A stretch of 11,225 nt of DNA from contig PXDE01000380.1 in NCBI GenBank assembly GCA_003566475.1, forward strand, positions 1 to 11,225, read 5' to 3'. A program made the translations under genes and the position numbers. How positions within the stretch are numbered: position 1 is the stretch's first letter; each line of letters begins with the position of its first letter. This stretch comes from PVC group bacterium. Lineage in GTDB: Bacteria > Verrucomicrobiota > Kiritimatiellia > SS1-B-03-39 > PXDE01. Below, piece after piece: positions 6,435 through 11,225 of the stretch. Under the pieces are notes generated by a model. That model was not told the DNA's origin and did no database searches. It saw only the letters and a program-made list of their open reading frames with translations.

Positions 6435-6679
6435 GCGTCCGGATCGTCTCGATCATAGAGCAGTTCCTTCAGGTGGCGCGGATCTGTCACCTTGAGCCCG
6501 AGCGGGTAGGTCCGGGGACGTGCTTGGCCCTCCGGCTGATCCAGAGGATCGGGAAGCCGGTCCAGCCACTGCTCGGTGGCCCGGCGGATGAGCTCGCTCA
6601 GCGGCCGGTCCTCCGCCCGCGCCTGCCGCCGCAGCCGGTTCATCACCGGCTCGGGAAACAGCACCTGTATCTTCTTCAT
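6431..6679 (-). CDS. vapB: VapB-like antitoxin, ribbon-helix-helix (module 1)
   Basis: This 82-residue protein opens with a predicted RHH DNA-binding fold: strand KKIQVLF (residues 2-8), helix from about 9 to 21 (EPVMNRLRRQARA) and helix from about 26 to 41 (PLSELIRRATEQWLDR). The rest (from about 45) is polar and Pro-rich and probably wraps the toxin. It should neutralise the adjacent PIN toxin and repress its own promoter as a dimer. The start at 6679 is set by the fold itself. A -10 box ends 6 nt upstream and GGAG is only 2 nt from the ATG, too close to be an effective ribosome site, so the message may be leaderless. Stop and next start overlap by 4 nt. Confidence 0.82.
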   Translation of the reverse strand: MKKIQVLFPEPVMNRLRRQARAEDRPLSELIRRATEQWLDRLPDPLDQPEGQARPRTYPLGLKVTDPRHLKELLYDRDDPDA

Positions 6680-6682
6680 GGC

Positions 6683-6714
6683 TCCATGCTATACATGGAA
6701 CTTGCCGGTGTCAA
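6683..6714 (-). promoter_or_regulatory. Promoter and palindromic operator of vapBC module 1
   Basis: On the minus strand a perfect TTGACA (6714-6709) and TAGCAT (6691-6686) are 17 nt apart. A perfect inverted repeat, TCCATG (6683-6688) and CATGGA (6694-6699) around CTATA, covers the -10 box, the expected operator site for the RHH antitoxin. The ATG at 6679 follows the -10 box by 6 nt, so transcription should begin at or near the start codon. Confidence 0.65.
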
Positions 6715-6740
6715 CCGTCCGAGGCGACTAGGGGCCACTA

Positions 6741-6880
6741 GGGACAGACCCCGGGCCGCTAGGGACAGACCCTTTCCGCTGGGGACAGACCCCGACCCGG
6801 GCCGATTAGGGACAGACCCCGCGCCGCTTAGGGCCGCTAGGGCCGCTAGGGACAGACCCCGGGCCGTTAGGGACAGACCC
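6741..6880 (+). repeat. Array C: six direct copies of GGGACAGACCC
   Basis: Copies lie at 6741-6752, 6762-6772, 6782-6793, 6809-6820, 6849-6860 and 6870-6880, with starts 20-40 nt apart and one common orientation. Most are preceded by CTA or TTA. The spacers fall into two kinds, a CGGGCCG type and a TTTCCG type. The 40-nt gap contains three consecutive copies of GCCGCT(T)AGG (6823-6850). The array ends 27 nt from the -35 box of vapBC module 1 and runs into the truncated minus-strand frame on its right. Confidence 0.92.
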
Positions 6881-7075
6881 TTTCCGTTCTGAAGACCGAG
6901 GCCAGGGCCAGATAGTACAGGCCGATCCCGCCCGCCCCCATTCTGGGCGCTTCCGGATAGGGGAGCCGACTCCCCAGGGCGGCCAGGTGGAGGAAGGCGT
7001 GGCCGACCCAATCGGTCGCCCGGCCCGGAAGCCAGACCAGAAAGGGCCCAGCCCCGGGTTCACCTCGGCCCTTGC
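6867..7075 (-). pseudogene. Truncated membrane-protein-like reading frame
   Basis: On the minus strand a frame reads GPFLVWLPGRATDWVGHAF and then LHLAALGSRLPYPEAPRMGA, GGIGLYYLALASVFRTE, before running into the repeat (RVCP) and stopping at a TAA that belongs to array C. The composition (alternating hydrophobic runs, Trp, Gly, Tyr) looks like the end of a membrane protein, not an antisense shadow. The frame remains open further upstream only through the antisense of vapB and lacks a sensible start. It is best read as the C-terminal scrap of a gene broken when the toxin-antitoxin modules and repeats arrived. The family is not recognised and the left and right limits are approximate. Confidence 0.35.
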
Positions 7076-7106
7076 GTTCGGATTGCGACCGTGGTATATA
7101 CCACGG
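7072..7106 (+). promoter_or_regulatory. Promoter and 18-bp palindromic operator of vapBC module 2
   Basis: CCGTGGTATATACCACGG (7089-7106) is a perfect 18-bp palindrome. It contains TATATA (7095-7100), which lies 17 nt after TTGCGT (7072-7077), a modest -35 box. The predicted start of transcription is near 7107, leaving a short leader with the ribosome site. This fits an operator bound by the AbrB-fold VapB/VapC complex. Confidence 0.7.
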
Positions 7107-7124
7107 ATCGGAATGGAGGTGGCT

Positions 7125-7352
7125 GTGCAGACTGCGAAACTGTTTCGGAACGGGCGGAGCCAGGCGGTGCGGCTTCCGAAGGATTGCCGGTTCAGCGGCG
7201 ACGAGGTGTTCGTCCGGAAGTACCAGGGGCTGGTCATGCTGCTGCCAAAGCAGAGCCCGTGGGCCTCGCTGCTGGAAAGCCTCGATGAGTTCACCGAAGA
7301 CTTCATGGCGGAGCGCGATCAGCCCATGCCCCAAGAGCGCGAGGGGCTTTGA
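7125..7352 (+). CDS. vapB: VapB antitoxin, SpoVT/AbrB fold (module 2)
   Basis: This 75-residue protein starts MQTAKLFRNGRSQAVRLPKD, the canonical start of AbrB/MazE-fold VapB antitoxins, followed by FSGDEVFVRK and the swapped-hairpin strand GLVMLLPK. The acidic tail (WASLLESLDEFTEDFMAERD) is the usual VapC-binding segment. It should bind the palindrome just upstream and inhibit the following toxin. GTG at 7125 is chosen over ATG at 7113 because GGAGGT sits 4-5 nt before the GTG and because family members begin with this sequence. Its stop overlaps the VapC start. It is unrelated in fold to the antitoxin of module 1. Confidence 0.85.
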   Translation: MQTAKLFRNGRSQAVRLPKDCRFSGDEVFVRKYQGLVMLLPKQSPWASLLESLDEFTEDFMAERDQPMPQEREGL

Positions 7353-7762
7353 TCCGCCTGATGCTGGACACGAACATCTGCGTGGACCTCATCCGGGGTC
7401 GGAGCGAACGGATCCTTGCCCGGATGATGGAGCACCCCCCGGCGGAGGTCTGCCTTTCCTCGGTGACCCTCAGCGAGCTGGAATACGGGGCGGCCAAGAG
7501 CTCGAACCCGGCCCGCAACCGTCTGGCCCTGGCCAAGTTCATCGCTCCCCTGAGCGTCCTCCCCTACGACGACGCCGTGGCCCCGACCTACGGACGGATC
7601 CGGGCCGGGCTTGAACGGAAGGGGACGCCCATCGGCCCGCTCGACACCATGATCGCCGCCCACGCCCTTTACCTGAGATTGATTCTCGTCACGGACAACG
7701 AGCGGGAGTTCAGGCGGGTGCCCGGGCTCGGGCTGCGGAACTGGGCGAAGGATCTCGCCTGA
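7349..7762 (+). CDS. vapC: VapC toxin, PIN domain ribonuclease (module 2)
   Basis: This 137-residue protein begins MIRLMLDTNICVDLIRG and has the full PIN acidic set: Asp7, Glu43 (LSELEYGA), Asp99 (GPLDTMIAAHAL) and Asp116-Asn117 (LVTDNEREF). It belongs to the well-known VapC group that cleaves initiator tRNA or other tRNAs in studied members; the target here is not known. The family N-terminus supports the TTG at 7349, which overlaps the antitoxin stop as TTGA. ATG at 7361 is the alternative. GAGGGG just upstream could serve either. It is intact and coupled to VapB. Its stop is immediately followed by a 42-nt segment like one beside array B. Confidence 0.88.
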   Translation: MIRLMLDTNICVDLIRGRSERILARMMEHPPAEVCLSSVTLSELEYGAAKSSNPARNRLALAKFIAPLSVLPYDDAVAPTYGRIRAGLERKGTPIGPLDTMIAAHALYLRLILVTDNEREFRRVPGLGLRNWAKDLA

Positions 7763-7800
7763 CCATCGCGCCGCTGATGCGTGTGGGAGTGCCCGCCGGT
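7759..7800 (+). repeat. 42-nt diverged copy of a segment at 5856-5897
   Basis: Starting within the VapC stop region, 34 of 42 bases match 5856-5897. In the frame used at the first site the two read LIIVPLMREGAPAG and LTIAPLMRVGVPAG. Four differences fall at third codon positions, four at second positions and none at first positions, as expected of diverged coding sequence. Here the frame runs directly into a repeat-like TATGGGCAGACCC. Confidence 0.6.
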
Positions 7801-7829
7801 ATGGGCAGACCCTTCCCACTGCCGGCGGG
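7792..7829. terminator. 8-bp hairpin with a repeat unit in its loop, between convergent genes
   Basis: CCCGCCGG (7792-7799) and CCGGCGGG (7822-7829) are exact inverted repeats around a 22-nt loop. The loop contains GGGCAGACCC, a variant of the array repeat also seen at 325-335. The hairpin lies between the ends of vapC (7762) and the leftward nitroreductase gene (7856), where a two-way terminator would be useful. There is no T-run on either side. Confidence 0.5.
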
Positions 7830-7855
7830 TCGGGTTGGCGACCATCAGGGCCCGG

Positions 7856-8623
7856 CTAGGGTTCCGTCGCCCGCCCTACGCAGATGATGTAAAGCGCTTC
7901 CTGGCCCTCGCCGAGGCCGAGGATGCGGGCGACGTCGCGGTCGCTGAATGCCCCTACCGGCACCGAGCCCAGTCCGAGAGACACCGCCGCCAGATGGATG
8001 TTCTGGGCCACATGGCCCGCCTCCATGGCGATGAAGCGATGCCCGCGATCCCCATACCTGCGCGTGGTCCGCTCGGGCGTGGCCACCACCACCACGATGG
8101 CCCCGGCCTGGCGCATCCAGGCCTGATCCAGCGAAGCTCGGGCGATATCGGCCCGGAGATCCCGCTCCCCGACCCTCTCCAGCTCGTGTCCCGGCACGCG
8201 GTACCAGAAGGTGCCGGCCGAGGAGACCAGGGCCAGATCGAGCGGGTAGGTGGCGCCGGCCGATGGCGCGGCACGCAGGCCCTGGGCGGGGTCGGTGATT
8301 CCTTGGGCGGCCCAGAACAGAAACGAAAGCTGGTCTGGAGTCAGGGGCTCGTCCTGGAAACGCCGGACTGATCGGCGGCGGCGGATCGCCTCCCCGACCG
8401 GCAGGGTCTCCTCCGGGGAAGGGGCGGGCAGCCGCAGTCTCTCCGGAGCGCCCGCGCCCGTGCCGGCCATGCCTCCAAGCGCCAAGGGGCCGAATCCTCC
8501 GGCCAGGGTCAGGAGGTGCCCCCAGGCCATGGGGGGCATGCGATGGGCCGGACTCTCCCCGGCCCCGGCCTCGGCGGGCAGCAGCAGCCCGCCCAGAACA
8601 ACCACCATCGGGATCATATGCAT
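7856..8623 (-). CDS. Exported nitroreductase, SagB-type dehydrogenase family
   Basis: This 255-residue protein has an N-terminal hydrophobic segment (MVVVLGGLLLPAEAGAG, residues 6-22) that looks like a Sec signal, then a second mildly hydrophobic Gly-rich stretch. The nitroreductase fold starts near residue 70: IRRRRSVRRF (80-89) is the FMN-phosphate-binding motif, followed by LSFLFWAAQGI, SAGATYPLDLALV and the closing GLGSVPVGAF and LYIICVGRA. SagB-type members oxidise or reduce small molecules or peptides using FMN, as in azoline oxidation in bacteriocin pathways, but no bacteriocin genes lie here. ATG 8623 is chosen because GGAGG lies 9 nt upstream; a TTG at 8644 would include that ribosome site in the gene. 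It is divergent from the radical SAM gene. Confidence 0.78.
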   Translation of the reverse strand: MHMIPMVVVLGGLLLPAEAGAGESPAHRMPPMAWGHLLTLAGGFGPLALGGMAGTGAGAPERLRLPAPSPEETLPVGEAIRRRRSVRRFQDEPLTPDQLSFLFWAAQGITDPAQGLRAAPSAGATYPLDLALVSSAGTFWYRVPGHELERVGERDLRADIARASLDQAWMRQAGAIVVVVATPERTTRRYGDRGHRFIAMEAGHVAQNIHLAAVSLGLGSVPVGAFSDRDVARILGLGEGQEALYIICVGRATEP

Positions 8624-8823
8624 GGGCTTCGTCCTCCGGTTCAAGCGGCGCGGAACACCATCCCTTCGCCGCGTCTATTTCCTACAGCGGGAATAGGTCG
8701 GGGTCGAGTCCGGATCGGAGGACGCCAAACCCAGCCGGTGCCCGTCAGCACGCCTACGGCCGCCGCCGCTCACCCCTGAACCCTGAACGCTCGCTCTTCC
8801 GCGCTGGGGGGACGCCGCTTCGG

Positions 8824-8851
8824 TTGACCGCGCACTCCCGGCGGCTATACT
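8824..8851 (+). promoter_or_regulatory. Promoter of the Tat-tagged radical SAM gene
   Basis: TTGACC (8824-8829) and TATACT (8846-8851) are separated by 16 nt and match the sigma-70 consensus at five of six positions each. The gene starts 47 nt downstream. This is among the best-matching promoters in the window. Confidence 0.6.
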
Positions 8852-8898
8852 GCAGTAGGCGGCGGCCGGTTCGGGCGTCGGAACCGAGGTGTGCGGAC

Positions 8899-9963
8899 AT
8901 GGTGATGACCCGTAGAGGATTCATGGGCGGGGTGCTGGCCACCGGCGGCGCGGTGGCGCTTCGGGCCTGCGGCCCCTCGGAAACGGTGGCGGGCGAGGAC
9001 GGGACGCCCTGGCGTCCGGCCTACCTCAAGCTCGAGGAGGCGGGGGGCTTCGCGGAGCGGGTCGAGCAGGCCCAGGAGGTGTTCGAGGCCTGCGAGCTGT
9101 GTCCGCGCCGCTGCGCGGTGAACCGCCGGGCGGGCCGTCGGGGCTTCTGCCGGGCCTCGGCCACGGTCACCGTGCACAGCCACAGCCCGCATTTCGGTGA
9201 GGAGCTTCCCCTGGTGGGCCGGCGGGGGTCCGGAACCATCTTCTTCTCCCACTGCAACCTCCGCTGCGTGTTCTGCCAGAACTGGCCCATCGCCCACGAG
9301 GGCCGGGGGCGCGAGGTGACCGACGAGCAGCTCGCGGACATGATGCTCGATCTGCAGCGTATCGGCTGCCACAACATCAACCTGGTCACCCCGACCCACG
9401 TGATGCCCAACATCCTCGCCGCCACCCGCATCGCCATGCGGAAGGGGCTGCGCCTGCCCCTGTGCTACAACACCAGCGGCTACGAGCGGGTCGAGATGGT
9501 GCGCCTGCTCGACGGCATCGTGGACATCTACCTGCCTGATCTCAAGTTCATGGACGGCGCCCACCCCGCCCGCCTGTCCGACGCCCGGGCCGACGACTAC
9601 CCGGAGATGGCGAAACGGGCCATCATCGAGATGCGCCGCCAGGTGGGCGATCTGGTCACCGACCGCGACGGCATCGCCCTGCGCGGCCTGATGGTCCGCC
9701 ATCTGGTGATGCCCAACCGGCTGGCGGGCACCCGCGAATTCGTGCGCTGGGTGGCGGAGAACCTGTCCCCGCGGACCTATGTCAACATCATGGCCCAGTA
9801 CCGGGTCGAGCACCGGGCCTTCGAGCATCCGCCCATCGCCCGGGCCATCACCCCCCAGGAGTTCCTGGAGGCCATGGACTGGGCCGAGGCGGCCGGGCTG
9901 ACCAACCTCGACCGGCGCTCCCTGGCCCAGCGCGACATCTACCGCCGCCGCCTCCGGGGCTGA
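8899..9963 (+). CDS. Tat-signal radical SAM protein, PflX-like (COG1313 type)
   Basis: This 354-residue protein starts MVMTRRGFMGGVLATGGAVALRACG, a twin-arginine signal (Arg5-Arg6) with a possible lipid-anchor Cys24, although Arg22 makes the lipobox unusual. A four-cysteine segment, CELCPRRC and then FC (Cys65, 68, 72, 84), precedes the radical SAM cluster motif HCNLRCVFCQNW (Cys119, 123, 126). The rest follows PflX-type proteins: NLVTPTHVMPNI, LCYNTSGYE, DIYLPDLKF, VRHLVMPN and YVNIMAQYR. These enzymes use SAM and a 4Fe-4S cluster; the substrates of this subgroup are unknown. The ATG has GAGGT 8 nt upstream. It ends 3 nt from the convergent AmrS-like gene. Export of a radical SAM protein is the odd feature. 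Confidence 0.85.
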   Translation: MVMTRRGFMGGVLATGGAVALRACGPSETVAGEDGTPWRPAYLKLEEAGGFAERVEQAQEVFEACELCPRRCAVNRRAGRRGFCRASATVTVHSHSPHFGEELPLVGRRGSGTIFFSHCNLRCVFCQNWPIAHEGRGREVTDEQLADMMLDLQRIGCHNINLVTPTHVMPNILAATRIAMRKGLRLPLCYNTSGYERVEMVRLLDGIVDIYLPDLKFMDGAHPARLSDARADDYPEMAKRAIIEMRRQVGDLVTDRDGIALRGLMVRHLVMPNRLAGTREFVRWVAENLSPRTYVNIMAQYRVEHRAFEHPPIARAITPQEFLEAMDWAEAAGLTNLDRRSLAQRDIYRRRLRG

Positions 9964-9966
9964 TCC

Positions 9967-11124
9967 CTACGCCCACCGCCCCGGGATGGCCCGCCCGCAC
10001 GTCGGGCAGGCCCCGTCCCGGAGCCGCACCTCCTCGACCACGAAGCCGAGCCGCGCGATGACCTTCTCGCCGCAGCCCGGGCAGAACGTGTTCTCGCCCT
10101 CGTGCCCGGGCACCTTGGCCACATAGACATGCCGGAGTCCCGCCTCGAGGGCCGCCGCCCTGGCCCGGTCGAGCAGGGCCACCGGGGTGGGCGGCAGGTT
10201 GGCGAGCTGGTAGAGCGGGTAGAACCGGGCCAGGTGCAGCGGCGTGTCCGGGCCCAGCTCCCGCCGGATCCACTCGAACATCCGCCGCTGGAGGTCGGCC
10301 CGGTCGTTGAGGGTGGGGATCACCACATGGGTGACCTCGACATGCACCTCGGCCTCCCGGAGCCGCCGGAGGGTGGCCAGAACCGGTTCCAGCTCGCCCC
10401 CGCACACCTCGCGGTAGAACGCGGGGTCGAAACCTTTGAGGTCCACGTTGACCGCGTCGAGCCGGGGGATGAGGGCGTCCAGAGGCGGGCGGGCGATGAT
10501 GCCGTTGGTGTGGAGCAGGTTCCGCAGCCCCGCCTCCCGGGCCCGCTCGGCGGTCTCGAGCATGTACTCGAAGAACACCACCGGCTCGCCGAAGGCGTAG
10601 CTCACCGACTGGACCCGGGCCTCCCGGGCCTGGGCCACGATCTCGTCGGCGGGCAGGTCGTAGGCGTGGACCTCCTCCGGACGCACCAGGGCCATGTCCC
10701 AGACCTCGCAGAACTTGCAGGCGATGTTGCAGCCGGCGGTGGAGACGGAGAGGGCCCGCGACCCCGGCAGCACATGGAAGAAGGGCTTGCGCTCGACCGG
10801 GTCGATCTGGACCAGGGCCGGGTTGCCGTGGACCAGGGTGTAGCCCCGGCCGCCGCGGTTCTCGCGGACCCGGCAGGGCCCCCGCTGTCCGGGGGCCAGG
10901 CGGCAGTGGCGCGGGCACAGCTCGCAGCGCAGCGCCCCTCCGCCGAGGTCGGAGAACCAGGGCGAGCGGCGGCGGCGGATGAGACCCTTCTCGGCCAGCT
11001 GACCCCGGGCCGGGGCCGGCCCGGCGGCCAGCGCGGCCACGCCAAAGGCGCAGGCCCCGCCCGCCGCCGCCTGAAGAAACCGTCGCCGGTCCGTCCAGGC
11101 TCCGTCCTGTCGCGGTTCCACCAT
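9967..11124 (-). CDS. amrS: Tat-signal radical SAM enzyme, AmrS-like (AmmeMemoRadiSam)
   Basis: This 385-residue protein begins with a twin-arginine signal, DRRRFLQAAAGGACAFG and then a hydrophobic stretch to about residue 40. The order of motifs fits AmmeMemoRadiSam radical SAM enzymes: CELCPRHC and GPC (Cys67, 70, 74, 84), KPFFHVLPG, the cluster motif TAGCNIACKFCEVWDM (Cys132, 136, 139), AFGEPVVFFEYM, LLHTNG, DAVNVDLKGFDPAFYREVCGG and HLARFYPLYQL. A C-terminal pair of CxxC motifs (FCPGCGE, CPTCGRAIPG) suggests a zinc-ribbon-like tail. The Memo and AMMECR1 partners are not in view. The second ATG (11124) is chosen because GGAGG is 5 nt before it but only 2 nt before the first ATG (11127). 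It overlaps the stop of an upstream gene, so it is probably co-transcribed with it. Confidence 0.85.
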   Translation of the reverse strand: MVEPRQDGAWTDRRRFLQAAAGGACAFGVAALAAGPAPARGQLAEKGLIRRRRSPWFSDLGGGALRCELCPRHCRLAPGQRGPCRVRENRGGRGYTLVHGNPALVQIDPVERKPFFHVLPGSRALSVSTAGCNIACKFCEVWDMALVRPEEVHAYDLPADEIVAQAREARVQSVSYAFGEPVVFFEYMLETAERAREAGLRNLLHTNGIIARPPLDALIPRLDAVNVDLKGFDPAFYREVCGGELEPVLATLRRLREAEVHVEVTHVVIPTLNDRADLQRRMFEWIRRELGPDTPLHLARFYPLYQLANLPPTPVALLDRARAAALEAGLRHVYVAKVPGHEGENTFCPGCGEKVIARLGFVVEEVRLRDGACPTCGRAIPGRWA

Positions 11125-11225
11125 CATGTCCTCCGGGTTGCCGCCAGCGCCACGAACGCCACGCCGTTGGCGATGCAGGCCAGCAGGCAGCAGGCCACGA
11201 TCCCCAGGACCGGGGCCACCACCAC
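11124..11225 (-). CDS. C-terminal end of a membrane protein gene (cut by window edge)
   Basis: The last 33 codons read VVVAPVLGIVACCLLACIAN and then GVAFVALAATRRT, followed by TGA. This is one transmembrane helix with a short positively charged end (TRRT), suggesting a cytoplasmic C-terminus. The TGA overlaps the ATG codons of the AmrS-like gene, and GGAGG for that gene lies within these codons, so the two genes are probably one operon and translationally coupled. The family cannot be identified from this fragment. Confidence 0.6.
   Translation of the reverse strand: MVVAPVLGIVACCLLACIANGVAFVALAATRRT

Noticed and set aside
142..6880. The regular short repeats as CRISPR arrays
   Set aside because: The unit is only 11-13 nt, spacing varies from 20 to 40 nt, the spacers partly resemble each other, and no cas gene is present.
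5038..7830. Toxin-antitoxin island as an integron cassette array
   Set aside because: Cassettes face both directions, no integrase is seen, and the repeats lack the paired R/L boxes and long imperfect palindrome of attC sites.
8676..8695. Inverted repeat TATTTCC / GGGAATA upstream of the nitroreductase gene as an operator
   Set aside because: The arms are imperfect, and no promoter at a convincing distance could be placed around it.
8624..8898. A precursor peptide gene for the SagB-type or radical SAM enzymes
   Set aside because: No short frame with a ribosome site and a leader/core pattern was found in the divergent gap.
8845..9828. 327-codon frame antisense to the PflX-like gene
   Set aside because: It mirrors the radical SAM gene, is rich in His, Val, Ala and Gly typical of antisense shadows, and has no motif.
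9848..10918. 356-codon frame in another frame of the AmrS-like gene
   Set aside because: Its composition is almost entirely Pro, Gly, Arg and Ala, and the alternative frame has complete radical SAM motifs.

Overview
This window is about 11.2 kb of high-GC DNA from a diderm (Gram-negative type) bacterium. The evidence for a diderm is an outer-membrane beta-barrel with a C-terminal Phe, Sec and Tat signal peptides, and a secreted LamG-fold protein. The exact phylum cannot be read from the sequence. The LamG protein resembles proteins common in Planctomycetota/Verrucomicrobiota, but the other genes are broadly distributed. No rRNA, tRNA, CRISPR array, intact transposase or phage gene was recognised.

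Layout. Positions 1-486 hold the start of a leftward antitoxin-like gene, with a promoter and palindrome, and array A of the short direct repeat GGGACAGACCC. Positions 487-4967 are chromosomal-looking genes: an OprO/OprP-like porin, a convergent 6-7 TM DUF6498 protein (the two stop codons share one CTAG), a divergent secreted LamG protein, a 320-bp gap with a hairpin and a 7-bp tandem repeat, and a leftward aldo/keto reductase. Positions 5038-7830 are an accessory island. It contains a two-gene nucleotidyltransferase cassette, a small remnant ORF, repeat array B, a VapBC module of RHH/PIN type, repeat array C, a truncated reading frame, a second VapBC module of AbrB/PIN type, and a hairpin with one more repeat copy in its loop. 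Positions 7856-11225 hold an exported SagB-type nitroreductase homologue, two tail-to-tail radical SAM proteins that both carry Tat signals (a PflX-like one and an AmrS-like one), and the last codons of a membrane-protein gene overlapping the AmrS-like gene.

Main points. (1) The repeats all lie in one orientation and in three clusters next to toxin-antitoxin genes, and the RHH/PIN module is neatly bracketed by arrays B and C. (2) Four leftward genes (at 40, 2453, 4967 and 6679) have a TAGNNT hexamer 6-7 nt before the ATG and little or no Shine-Dalgarno sequence, which is the layout of leaderless transcripts; three also have a possible -35 box. (3) All three antitoxin genes have a palindrome overlapping the predicted -10 box, as expected for autoregulation. 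(4) Three apparently exported redox proteins, including two Tat-tagged radical SAM enzymes, sit together. A radical SAM enzyme working outside the cytoplasm would be biochemically unusual.
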